DNA of 64,000 nucleotides, taken from assembly GCA_023630585.1 (NCBI GenBank), contig CM042560.1, positions 3,548,501 to 3,612,500 of the forward strand. The letters are read 5' to 3'. A program made the translations under genes and the position numbers. Below are positions 37,434 to 49,700 of the stretch, in pieces (positions within the stretch are counted from its first letter, which is position 1; every line of letters begins with the position of its first letter). The notes beneath the pieces are model-generated. The model was not told the origin of the DNA. It made no database searches and saw nothing but the letters and a program-made list of their open reading frames with translations. The DNA comes from Cranoglanis bouderius. Lineage: Eukaryota; Chordata; Actinopteri; Siluriformes; Cranoglanididae.

Positions 37434-40372
37434 CTGTAAAAGGTTTAGACAGAAATGGCCGAGATGTGCTGCATCTGTCACTGTCATACAGAAATAAAAT
37501 CAGGAAAATAAGGTCTATACCATTGGACTGGTTTGGAAGTGATTTAATAAGGTGATCTAACAAATTTCTAAAAACAGTATTAAATTAATGGTCTACAAGC
37601 GTGGACACCATAGATGGCTTAATTGTGAAATGTACTGTAAATATGATTGTCTACAGCTTGTTTCTGTGATAACATCTGAGATAAGGGAACACGTGAAAAA
37701 ATCCCACAAATGTAAATATTGCTGTTCAGCTGACCATCTTTCCACAAGGTGGTTAGTTCTGACGTTTTTCTACCAGGCCCTGTTTCACCCCACTTACTTC
37801 CTTTTCCTATTCTTAGGATCAGTTTATATCGAACTTGAGGTCCAAACAGCAAACAGGTCTAAACAGACTGTTCGAAAGAAAGGGCTTGTGAGGGGATGTT
37901 TAAAATGTGCGTCTTGCAAGTTGAGGAAAAGAGGATCTGTGAGATAAGGGGAAACGAGAAGAGGACAATACTGCTGGTTGCGTAATACAGAACATAAACT
38001 CTAAACATAGCCGACCCCATTCCAACACTGACAGAAATCCACAGCATATTCCCGATGACTCCTTACCAGCATTAAAAAAAAAAAAAATCCCAAACATTAA
38101 AATAACTTGTCACCACTATAACGGTCATGGTTACATCATCAACAATAACTTTTATTGACGTTGTTACAGAATCAGTCGTAGAGACATAAAGAAATTGTTA
38201 TATATTTTCCATCTGCCTCAGAGGACCACATCCTGTGAGTTAGCACTAATATAGTAACCGCACATCTCAAGCCTCGGTCAACACGAGAGGCTCCTCATTA
38301 GGCTAAAAAGCACAGCAGGAAACCCACAGTCATAATCATCATCATCATTGTCATCATCATCATCTCCCATGACTCTCCTGATCTGTTAATTAATGAGCTC
38401 ATCCTAATTATTCTTTAACCAGAAAGCACAGTACGCAGGACGGCCCAGGAGTGCGCGTCACATGAAATGCTGCCTCCTTGTTTCCTTAAATAAATGTGAA
38501 GTTCTGAGGTCGTTATTGACGTTTGTGAAGTTCAACCCAGACCTAGTCCTTTCCAGACTACAGCTCATTCCTCATAGCCTATGTATTGCATGAGCAACCA
38601 TAATACCATCAATGACACAAACTATTTAAGGTATATCTTGAATAATGTTTGTTTGGGATCTTTTTAGTTCCTCAACCCAGCTCATCTGTTCAGGTTCGAA
38701 ACGACCCATTTGGAACATTTTACTAAATGTGAAACTACTATTTCCCCCCCCAGCTTCTCTACTGTTGAAACATCTTTATAAATTATACCAAACCTCAGCC
38801 CAATCAGATTTATCTGAAGTTAACACAAGTGAATGATTGCACACCGACCTAGGCACAGAATCTTGTCATGAACATGCCTTTCGAATTTTTGTGCAAATAT
38901 ACACAAAGCCTCATGAGTTACAGCTATTTGAGTAGATTAAGCTCTGTCCCACTAGAATTGATTGACAAGTGGCAGCCATATTGTTTTCAACATGTTCATC
39001 ATATTTATTAAAGTTCAGACTACGCTGTACATTAATGCACCATACTATACTATGTCATACCACGCTACGCTACACTACACTATACCAGACTATACTATAC
39101 TTCACTATACTGTACCACACTATACCATACCATACCATACCACACAACACTTCAGCTTTGGAGCACAACAGAGTGAAAACAAGTGCACTCTTGTGTTAGT
39201 CTTGACCTCCCTGAAGCATGCTGTGAATTTGGTGTAGATCTTAGATCATCAGATTTTTCACTTAAAAAACGGTAAGTGGTTTGCATTTGTGTTGGTTTTT
39301 TTTTTTGGCCAAAAAAATTCAGCGATCTCTGATTTTCATCAAATTCACACAGTGAGTTTGAGAGGGCAAGACTAACACTTATTTTCATCCTATCATGCTC
39401 CACAGATGACATCTGAGCGTCTCAGAAAAAAACACTCAATAACATATACAGGTTTGGTGTACATAGACACACAGACTTGATACCAGTCAAAGTACACCGT
39501 GCTGTGCATGAGTTTAAATCTACCTATTTTATATATACCTATTTTATCTGCTATACTATACTATATGGTCCCCTATTATACACTACTACTGTATACTAGA
39601 ACAATTATATTTCCTAAATTGTAGTAAATTATATTGTACCAATTTTATCTACTACACTATAATATGCAATACCAACTGTATTGATCATATCTATTTAGTG
39701 TACTAAACGCTACTGTACTGCACTATACAATAACTACTTTATCTACTATAACATACTAAGCTATGCTATACTACGCCGTACTGTACTGTCCTACACTGTA
39801 CTATGCCGTACTATACTACATCATACTAGACTACATTGAGCTATACTGTACTATACTGCACTAAACTATACTAGGCTATACTATACTATGCTGTGCTATT
39901 GGAGCACAATAGAATGAAAAATAAGTGCCCTCCTGTGTTAAGTCTTGACCTCCCTAACGCATGCTGTGAATCTGGTGTGGATCCAAGAACATAAAAATTT
40001 TCACCCGAAAAGTTAGCCTTCGTGTTTTTTGGCCGAAAAATAATAATTGTTCTCCAGTTTTCATGAAATTCATGGTTTAGGGAGGTCCAGACAAACACAG
40101 GAGTGCACATAGTTTCATTCTATCATGCTCCAGAGCTGAGATCTGAGACTCTCAGTGCACAAGTTTTGATGGAAGTATACCATACTATACTACACTATAC
40201 TATAACAATTCTGTCTACTATGCTATTATATTGTTCGTATTTTATCTACTATACCTATTTAATCTACTAAACCCTACTATACTATACTATCTACTATACT
40301 ATACTAACCTATGTCATAGTATACTATAATATGCTATCCTATCCTATCCCCTAAGAAGCAAAAAAGAAGAAG

Positions 40373-40403
<31 letters not shown>

Positions 40404-42893
40404 GAATCCTAAGAAAAGAGAAGGTTTCTAAGCGCTTGGTGCTTGGCCCCCTAAAAAGACTGCCATTTGTAAATCGGAGATAAAAAAACAAAGGGGGGGG
40501 GGGGGTTTGATTAACTGTCACATCAAATATCTGGCCTGAGTCAATGGGACAAATGATGTCTTAACTGAAGTTAATCTAGAGGAGTGTCTGTCTGGAGTGA
40601 AACAATTGGAAATGGACAGCTAAGAAGGACATACCTGGGATTTTTATGTGTCTTGAATGTGTCTTGAGTGGGTAGATGTGATCAGAATTTCTGGTCAAGC
40701 CAATCACCCAGTAGGTCATCCTTTAATGTTTTTGGGGACACATCGGTATGCATTCTACAAATCACACTACAAATGTTATCCACTTGCATCCCTGATTATT
40801 CGCGCAAGTGGTTTGAGCGCAAGACCCACAGGTCACATTTTACACTAGTGCTGTCCACTTGTGATCAGATCACCCGAGACACACTGTATGGTTATGCCGT
40901 GCGTGAACGAATCTTCCGTTTCTTTACCCCCTACCTTTGCCGGAGGGGAGGAAGCAGTCCATGTCGACGCTGCTGCGTGAGTGTGAGACCGACAGGGTGC
41001 TGCTGGGTACGAGGCCCTCCTGAGGGGGCGAGCGCTCGGTGGTTCTCACCAGACACCAGCCAGGTCGATCGCTTGAGCGCTCCAACACCTCCACCGTCTG
41101 TCCTGAGTGCACACTCAGCTCACACGCCGAACATGCAACAAAGTCCTGCAGCACCACCGTGTGTTCACAGCCGCCCGAGAGCTACAGCAAGGACAGGGAA
41201 GAGAAAGACACAGAGATTACAAAATCATTGAAGCACACGATTTGTATAACTACAGACTTTATCACAGAAATCCAGATGTAAGATTTTTGATTCCTAATCA
41301 GCAAGCCAGAGGCAGCAGTGGCAAATTAAGACAAATTAATGAAGAAAGATGTTTGAGGAACCAGGCTATAATAGTGGGATTATAAGTCATTCAAGTATAC
41401 AGGTGAGAATCAGTACTAAGTATATGACTAAATTGTCAATAAGCTTCCTTGGATGAAAACAGGACAGTCTTTATGATAACAGCAGCAGTTCTTAGGCACA
41501 AATCTACAGTATCCACGTGAGCTTTGGGCAAGTCAGATAAATAATTCAGACACGTTATCTACAACACCATGATGAAACCGTCGAGTGCTAAATTACCAAT
41601 GAGATTAAGAGACAAAAAGTCAGGAAAAAAACTGAGGGAGCAGATTAACACCATGTTAAAGACAGTTACTGCACTATTTCTAGCTCCGTCCACATGCCCC
41701 TGGTAAAAAAAAAGGAAGGTAGGCAAGAAAGGTACTGGGTACTTGGCCACGGTACAGCCATTAATTATCCCATTAACATATTTTATCCACTCAACATTTT
41801 TCAACTATGGTTACAGAATTAGGATAATAAACTTGAAATGATTAGTCAAGAAAAAAAGAAGAAAAAAGTCAAATAAACAAACTAAAAAGTCAAATAAACG
41901 AAATAAACAAACTGCCCCTTCGCCTAAGAAAAAAGGGGGAAAAATTCCCCCAGTAATCCACAGCTGAAATACATTTGGAAGTCTAGATGTCCAAAGTTGA
42001 TTTTATTTTATTGTATTTTTATTTATTTTTTTTACATTTTGCCCAATCTCACAATGTGCTCATGTATTCATGTATCGTTCTCTAAAAATATGCCTCCAGA
42101 ACTTTCTGTCTCTGTCTCAAGATCTAACATTAGTAAAACTAAAAGGATAAATAAAATATTTATAATCAAGTAGACCAACAGAAACGAATACAAAAGGAAC
42201 TAAATAGGATTTCTTCAAAAAGCCGAAAATTATATTAATAAACAGAGAAAGAGGCATGGAGTGCTCACACTTTTTGCAGCCAGGGATAAATGTAAAATAA
42301 ATTCCTTTCAGAATGAAATTATTTTTACATTAAGACATAATGTAAATGGGTACAATAATATTTTGATATATATTGAAGGGATAATAATATAAATATTTAC
42401 AATAATATAAAATAGAGGCATTTGATTAACATTGTTATTAGACGTTACTTGCTATTTGCGTTAAAGCTATTTGTTTTTGAGTTATGACGGTAAACCCAAG
42501 TGACCAGCAAAATAACGATAAGAACTCAATAATAAATATAATGTCGTTAATTATGGTGGGTTGTGATTTAAAAATCGGCGACATCAACCATGTGGTTATG
42601 CTTCGCGGATTCCTGGAACCCTGCTTTGTTTTAAGATATTTAAATAAATCAACTCAGCAAGTTAGAGAGAAAGCAGGAGGATGGGAGGATACAGAACAAG
42701 AAGTGTTATAGCTGTTCCCTGCTGTGAGAGAAGCACATGACTCACCCTAGTCGAGTTATTAACACTACTGCAGTCAGCAGGAGAAGAGCAGGGATTGTGT
42801 GAACAGCCTGACTCACACACACACACACACACATTATCTCAACTGGAGATCACGTTTAGATGCATGTAGAGTACAACATGATGCTTTCTCTAT

Positions 42894-42932
<39 letters not shown>

Positions 42933-44352
42933 ACACACTTTCTTGGTACATGAATCACTCAGTGAGTAAAGTGAACACGGAAGTGCTCAGTTTTTACAGC
43001 TGTGCTTATTTCACCCACTATAGTCAAACCTACCACAACCTCTTTTTCCTGCCCATCCCTAAAGCTGACCTTTGACCCGTGCCCCAGGATGTTGGCGCTG
43101 TATTAAAGCCCCGGTTCATCTCAGAATTCTGGGAGTTGTAACTGATCTGACTGAGGCTCAGCGATCGGCTCCCCGTCGTCTGATTTACATCAGCATGTGT
43201 ATGAGATGAGCAGGCATCACCGACCCAGACCGGAAACACACGGCTTGCATTATGGGGAAAAAAAATCGCATATCAAAATATACGACATGCACCACAATAT
43301 TTAAAATTGCTAACAAAAGAAAAGATGTTTTAATGTGGAGGTTAATATTACTTCAAGACATGATTGAAAAAATGTAAAAGGTGGAAAATGTAAAAGGTGG
43401 TACTAGACCAAAATATTAATAAATCAATCATTTATGTATTTGCGGTGTATTGGAATGTTACTATGTGTATCTGTATCTGTATTCAGATTTGAACCTGAAG
43501 TGGGTGTAGCCTAAACTACATTTATTTTATTTATTTATTTATTCTGGCTGTGACAGTTACTCAACCTAAGCTACACACAATGCCCTCCACTAATATTGGC
43601 ACCCTTGGTAAATATGAGCAAAGAAGGCTGTGAAAAATTGTCTTTATTGTTGAACCTTTTGATCTTTTGTTAAAAAAAATTCACAAAAAGATTCTGCTCT
43701 CATGGATATCAAACAATTGCAAACGAAACACAGGTTTATCAAAAAAATATCTTTGTTAAATATAGGTGTGCCACAATTATTTGCACCCCTATAAATTCAT
43801 ATAAGAAAAATTTGAATATTTGAAGTATATTACATTTTTCGGTACACCTGGGTGACTAGGAACAGGAAATTGTTCAACCACGACTTCCTGTTTCACAGGG
43901 GTATAAATATGAGGTAACACATAGGACAAATTCCCTTAGTCATTCATAACAATGGGTAAGACCAAGGAATATAGCTGTGATGTGCGGCAAAAGGTTGTTG
44001 AGCTTCACAAAATGGGAAGTGGCTATAAGAAAATAGCACAAGCATTGAAAATACCCATTTCCACCATCAGGGCAATAATTACGAAGTTCCAGTCAACTGG
44101 AAATGTTATGAATCAACCTGGAATTGGACGTGTGTCTATATTGTCTCAACGCACTGTGAAGAGGATGGTTGGAGTGGACAAAAAATCTCCAAGGATCACA
44201 GCTGGAGAATTGCAGAAGTTAGTTGCGTCTCGGGGTCAGAAAGTCTCCAAAACTCCAATCCGAAGTCACCTACATCACCACAAGTTGTTTGGAAGGGTTT
44301 CAAGAAAAAAGCCTCTACTCTCATCCAAAAACAAACTCAAGCTGTTGAAAGG

Positions 44353-44398
<46 letters not shown>

Positions 44399-46483
44399 AA
44401 AAAAAAGAACCCTAATCTGAATGCTATGAGAATCCCTCAAGAACATGTCAGAGTAACAATAAAGAAAGAGTAGTGAGAGATGATGATGATGATGACAGGG
44501 AGGAGGAGGAGGAGGAGAGGAACACCCTCCTCAGGGGAGCATGCCTTGCTTCCCATTCTGATTCTCCACATCTGGCCAGGAATTCCCACCACATGGAACA
44601 CGGTGTTCTCCACATGGAGCGAATTCTCCGAGGCATTAAAATAATGTTTTTTTTTTTGTTTTTTTTTTAAATCTAATAAACCAGACACATGCTTCATTTG
44701 ATATTGTTAGTATTGCTTAGGCTCATATTCTACCACAGGTTCCTACAAGCGCAATCCTCAGCACAGTTTTTTTTTAGTGTACACCTGTTAGTGTTTTTTC
44801 TTCTTCTGTCGCATCCTACGTGATGTTACGTTTGTATAAGGTGAAGTTATCAGATTGAACGCTTCAGACTTTAGGAATAAATCTGACTGGAGAAACAATC
44901 TGAACAGAGCTGAGACAGCCACTCCCTCCTGAGCAAGAGAAAGAATACACTCCAAGAGTGAGCTCATGCTTGGTGCAACTCAAAACACACACTGAGCCAC
45001 ACTAACAGTCAAAGGTTTGTTCACCCCTGCTCATAGAAGGTCTTCATTTATTACTATAATTACAATGAAGACATATGGAATTATATTGTGATCAAGAAAA
45101 GTTAAATAAATCAAAACTATTGTATATATTTAATTCTTAACCGTATTCCTGATGAAGCTTTCCACGTTCTCAACACGTGCTTCCTCCGGGACGCGTAAAG
45201 CCAGCCAACTGCAACTTTTCAAACTGCTGCTCATGCTGTACTGTAGAGGAGAGAGCTTTTCGCCCTCTTCCGCATACACAAGCTCACAGATGACCACGAT
45301 TGGTTAGTGTCAGTGTGATTGACAGGGCAGACAGAGGGTATGCCCCTCCCACTCAGAGAGCATGGCCATTTTTGCTCTCTAAACTCCCAGCCACAGCTGG
45401 CCGTGGCATCGTCGGCCCTGAATACTCAGAAGGGAGTGGCTGACAAATTTTTTTGCCCCACACGTTCACACCTAGCATAGCAAGTTCACCTACTGGGAGG
45501 TGGGAGGAAGCAAGAGAACCCAGAGGAAACCCACGTGGAGAGGAGATCGAACGTGGATCAAGCTCAGGATCGAACGTGAAGCTGTGAGACGGCAACGCTA
45601 CCCGCTGCACCTCTGTGCTGGGCTTACCTTATTTCGACTTCATGTAATGTAACGTGGACTGTAATTCTAAATAACAATAGTACAACTACATGCAATTTCT
45701 CACCTGTAATTAATAAACATCTTTAAGAGACAACCAAGTAGTAAAAGTGGCACGATATAATATTTATACGTATGAATTGTTTCTGTAAAATTGAATATTA
45801 ATGAGTGATAAAGTAGCAAGTGGTTGAGGGTGTGAGGTTACAATGTGTATCATTACAGTGTTATGACTTTTCACACATATATACACACACATACTGTACA
45901 CAGAGAGATGGAAATAAGGTCTCCTCCCTAAAAACACACAGAAGCCATACTGTTGTTTCGCCTAATCCTCTTTATACACTTCTCAATTCATTTCATACTC
46001 CACGACAGGTTAAATAATATCCTGTATTTCTGCAATCTATCCTACAGACCCTCTTCTCCAAGAATAAACTAATTATTTAGAGATAAAGGCATTTCTACTA
46101 TCCTCGGAAATCAGAAATACTGAAAATAAAACTGAGCAAACATTCGATATAACAGGAGAAATAGTTTGTAATAAAGCCGGCTTATTATTAAGAAAAAGTC
46201 AGAGTTACTCACAGGTCTTGCTCCCTTGGGCTGTGTGAAGCTTCTCCACTTTGGCATGACACTGCCAGTGTCTCTCATCCAACTACCCAGCCTAAAACCA
46301 AAAACCTAAAACCCGCAAAAATATCCCTGACTCTGATTGGCTGTCTGTCTAGACTAAAAAGTGTAGCCGTGCCCCCTTACCGGAACTTTTCTGTGCATGG
46401 TAATGATCTACTGATGTGCTGGGTTAACTTTGCACGACTAAGAGGGACTGAATGAGGTCTAAAGCTGAGTGTAGTCCTGCCTG

Positions 46484-46544
<61 letters not shown>

Positions 46545-46639
46545 TGGTGCTTGATTACATGCAGAGAGCCTGAGGTCAAACAGCATATGTGGGTGGGTAT
46601 GGTCTGATTGGGCAATAACAGTATGTGGAATCAGCCACA

Positions 46640-46700
<61 letters not shown>

Positions 46701-49700
46701 AAGTTTTGATACTATTCATGCGACCATAACGGTTACACTGACTAAGACAAATATACTTATAAATTAACAAAAACTTTTGAACTGTTAATCCAAAAAAAAT
46801 CCTTGAGGAGAGTGTAATTTGGTGGTACTCGTGGGCGGAGCTAACAATAGTATGCACAGCCCTGATTGGTTGTACACCCAACGTCTCACAACACACATAC
46901 AAATACATGAATTATTCAGGTTTTTAAATTCGTCAATGATCTCCTTACTACGTTTTTTTTTTGTTGTTGTTATAATTTTTTTTTTTTTTTGTCATGATGA
47001 TGTTTTTTTTGTCTTGTGATTAAATTCTCAGGTTTTGTTGGCAGGTCCAGACCCCCAATCCTGCCCCCCGGCCCCCCCAAAGCTATTTTTGGTTCATTTG
47101 ATAGGAATTACCAAATAATTCGTAGTATTCATTCGTAGCAGTTACTGAAAATATTCTTTAGGATGAATCTGGCAGTTTAGGAGTTAAAATCCTTTCTGCA
47201 TCAGTAATTTGGTTACAGCCAAAATCAACTGGCTAATGATACGAATGATAACGGCGTTAATCCATTTATTACAGTCGCATCAGTGCGCATTGAACCGACG
47301 ATGCGGTTGCTCTTACTGTCGTCACTGTGGATGTTTCAGCGTCTCGAGTCGGTATAAAATAAACTCGACCGACCAACCTGAAATTATGTTGCTTCCTGTT
47401 TGGGCTGGTTCTTGTTTTTGAATGTGCAATCTGTGCTGCACAGAAATTCACAGTGACACCGCTGTCCAACAAAACTCTTAGCCAGATGTCTGGAAAACTA
47501 TGTCAGAGTTTTTTTATTCCTAGCGCTGCAGTGTGGTGTCCAATGCAGCCGCCCACACATGCAGCAAAAACCCAAAGCCATAATGTCATCTGTGCTCAGG
47601 ATAGATTAGCATTACTATAAGGCAGGTTGAAAAACAGGATAAACAGAAAGGACAGAAGACTGAAACAGACCCACAGGACAAGCGGGAAGAAGTTGTGGAT
47701 TGCAGCGGGGCCAGCTAATTTGCATATTCATTGCATGGTCATGATCACTGGCATATCAAAACGTGTTACAGGAAGAAGGAAGATTTTCTGAAGACACTTC
47801 AAAAAGAACAGAATCAAACAGAATAGAAAATTATAGATTTAGATTTTAAAATTTATAGAAAGAAGGCGTTACTGGTCACAACGCCACAAAGGGACGATTT
47901 ACATATTTACAAAATTTTATAATTTAAATCAAGAACGTGGACAAAATGAAGCAGTACAAGCGAGGATTCGGGAAATTCGGTAAATATCATCAGCAATAAG
48001 TTTAAAGCCAAGAAGAGAGAAGTGTGAAAAACAGTGGTGATCGGGGATTGGTTGTTAGCAACAATGGTGATCAGGGATTGGTTGTTGGGAACATTAGTAA
48101 TCAGTGATTGGTCAGTGGGAAGAATGGTGATCAGGAGTTGGTCGTTGGAAACAATGGTGATTAACAATTAGTTGTTAGGAACAGTGGTGATCAGGGATTA
48201 GTCATTGGGAACAATGTTAGCTGAACAGCCATATTGAGTCGCTAACATCTGCTCAAAAAAATCGCTATATTTGTCACTAGGGTCTTTTTTTTTTTTTTAA
48301 CAAATGTAATGGTTCTGAAAAGCTGCTAAACTGGCAACACTGGTTGTATCACACTTGATATGCTTCTCTTACAGGTCCTGGATAGTATTGGCTAACTAAC
48401 TAGCCTAGCCTGCTGTCTAGATTGGATTTATTTTATACATCAGTAATAAAGTTAAAATAAGGAGGCATAAAACACGGAGAATTTGAGCTGCTCGTGTGAT
48501 TTGACTGCACACAGCCACAGTTAAAGTGAAATGTCACATCACGTACCAGTGACCTTCCCAACAATAGACATGCTGTGATTTTTAGCTACATTGCAAACTT
48601 GGAATAGTAGCAGTGGAATATTCATTTAACATAAATCTCCTTATATTCACTCAGTAGCAAGACAAATGTCTTCACTGGCACTTCTGTTTCACTTGGTGAT
48701 ACTTCTGCCAGAGTGAAACCACACCAATGCATTTATCTGAGATCAGACAGAGCTTTTCCACAGGAGCGCACTGAGAAGAAACAGGGCTGAGTCACCGAGA
48801 TCGAGTGGGACGAAGCAGCACAAGACAAAAAAGAAAAAAGAAAAATAAATAGACGTGAGGAAAGCTGAATGCCAAACTGTGATTCATGCTGTATGCAAAA
48901 ATAAGGTTTTATTTTTTCACACTGCTGGGGACAAACACGCTAGTGCTCGCGAGGATGCTGTCCAAAATCACAATTACACAAACCACTAAATATATATTAT
49001 GATAAAAAAGAAATATGTTTGTGTGCTATTTTAATACCATGTGGCCAATAAGAGAAAAGAAAGAGATGAGTCTCTTTGTGAACTGTATTTTGCATAAAAC
49101 ATATGAGAATTCACGAGGAGCAAACTGTATTATTTGAGAGTGTGGATTATAGACACACCCCAACATCGTCTATGCTGCCAAACCACGCACACACACACAC
49201 ATACAGTATATATACACACATACAGGTCCATTAACACACTGTACCATGATGGGAGAGGGTAATTCTTTCCAACGAGGGAAAACAAGCCACACATAAACAC
49301 ACAGTTACATGCACACACTTCCTCTCCTGTTCGACACACACCACTGATGACCTGTTTCTCCACCCAGTTTAATGTTGCTTACTCAGACACGGGCCCTGTC
49401 CCTCAAATTCATCCATCCGTCCATTCATTTTCCATACCGCTTTTCCTACACAGGGTCATGGAGGAGCCTGGAGCCTATCCCTGGACGGGGTGCCAACCCA
49501 TCGCTGCACACACACTCACACACCCTTTCACACACTGCGGACGATTTGGGAATGCCAATCAGCCTGCAACGCATGTCTTTGGACTGGGGGAGGGAACCAG
49601 AGTGCCCGGAGGAAACCCCCGAAGCACAGGGAGAACATACAAGCTCCGTGCGCACAGGGCGGAGGCAGGATTTGAACCCCCAGGCCTGGCGGTGCGAGGC

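Noticed and set aside
46213..46300. Internal cassette exon of kalrn at this site
   Set aside because: Splicing from the phase-0 DSDK donor into the acceptor-like TTTTAG gives an immediate in-frame TAG, so only a first-exon reading is kept.
48025..48215. CRISPR-like repeat array
   Set aside because: Units are contiguous with no unique spacers, drift freely, and lie in a vertebrate intron; it is a minisatellite.
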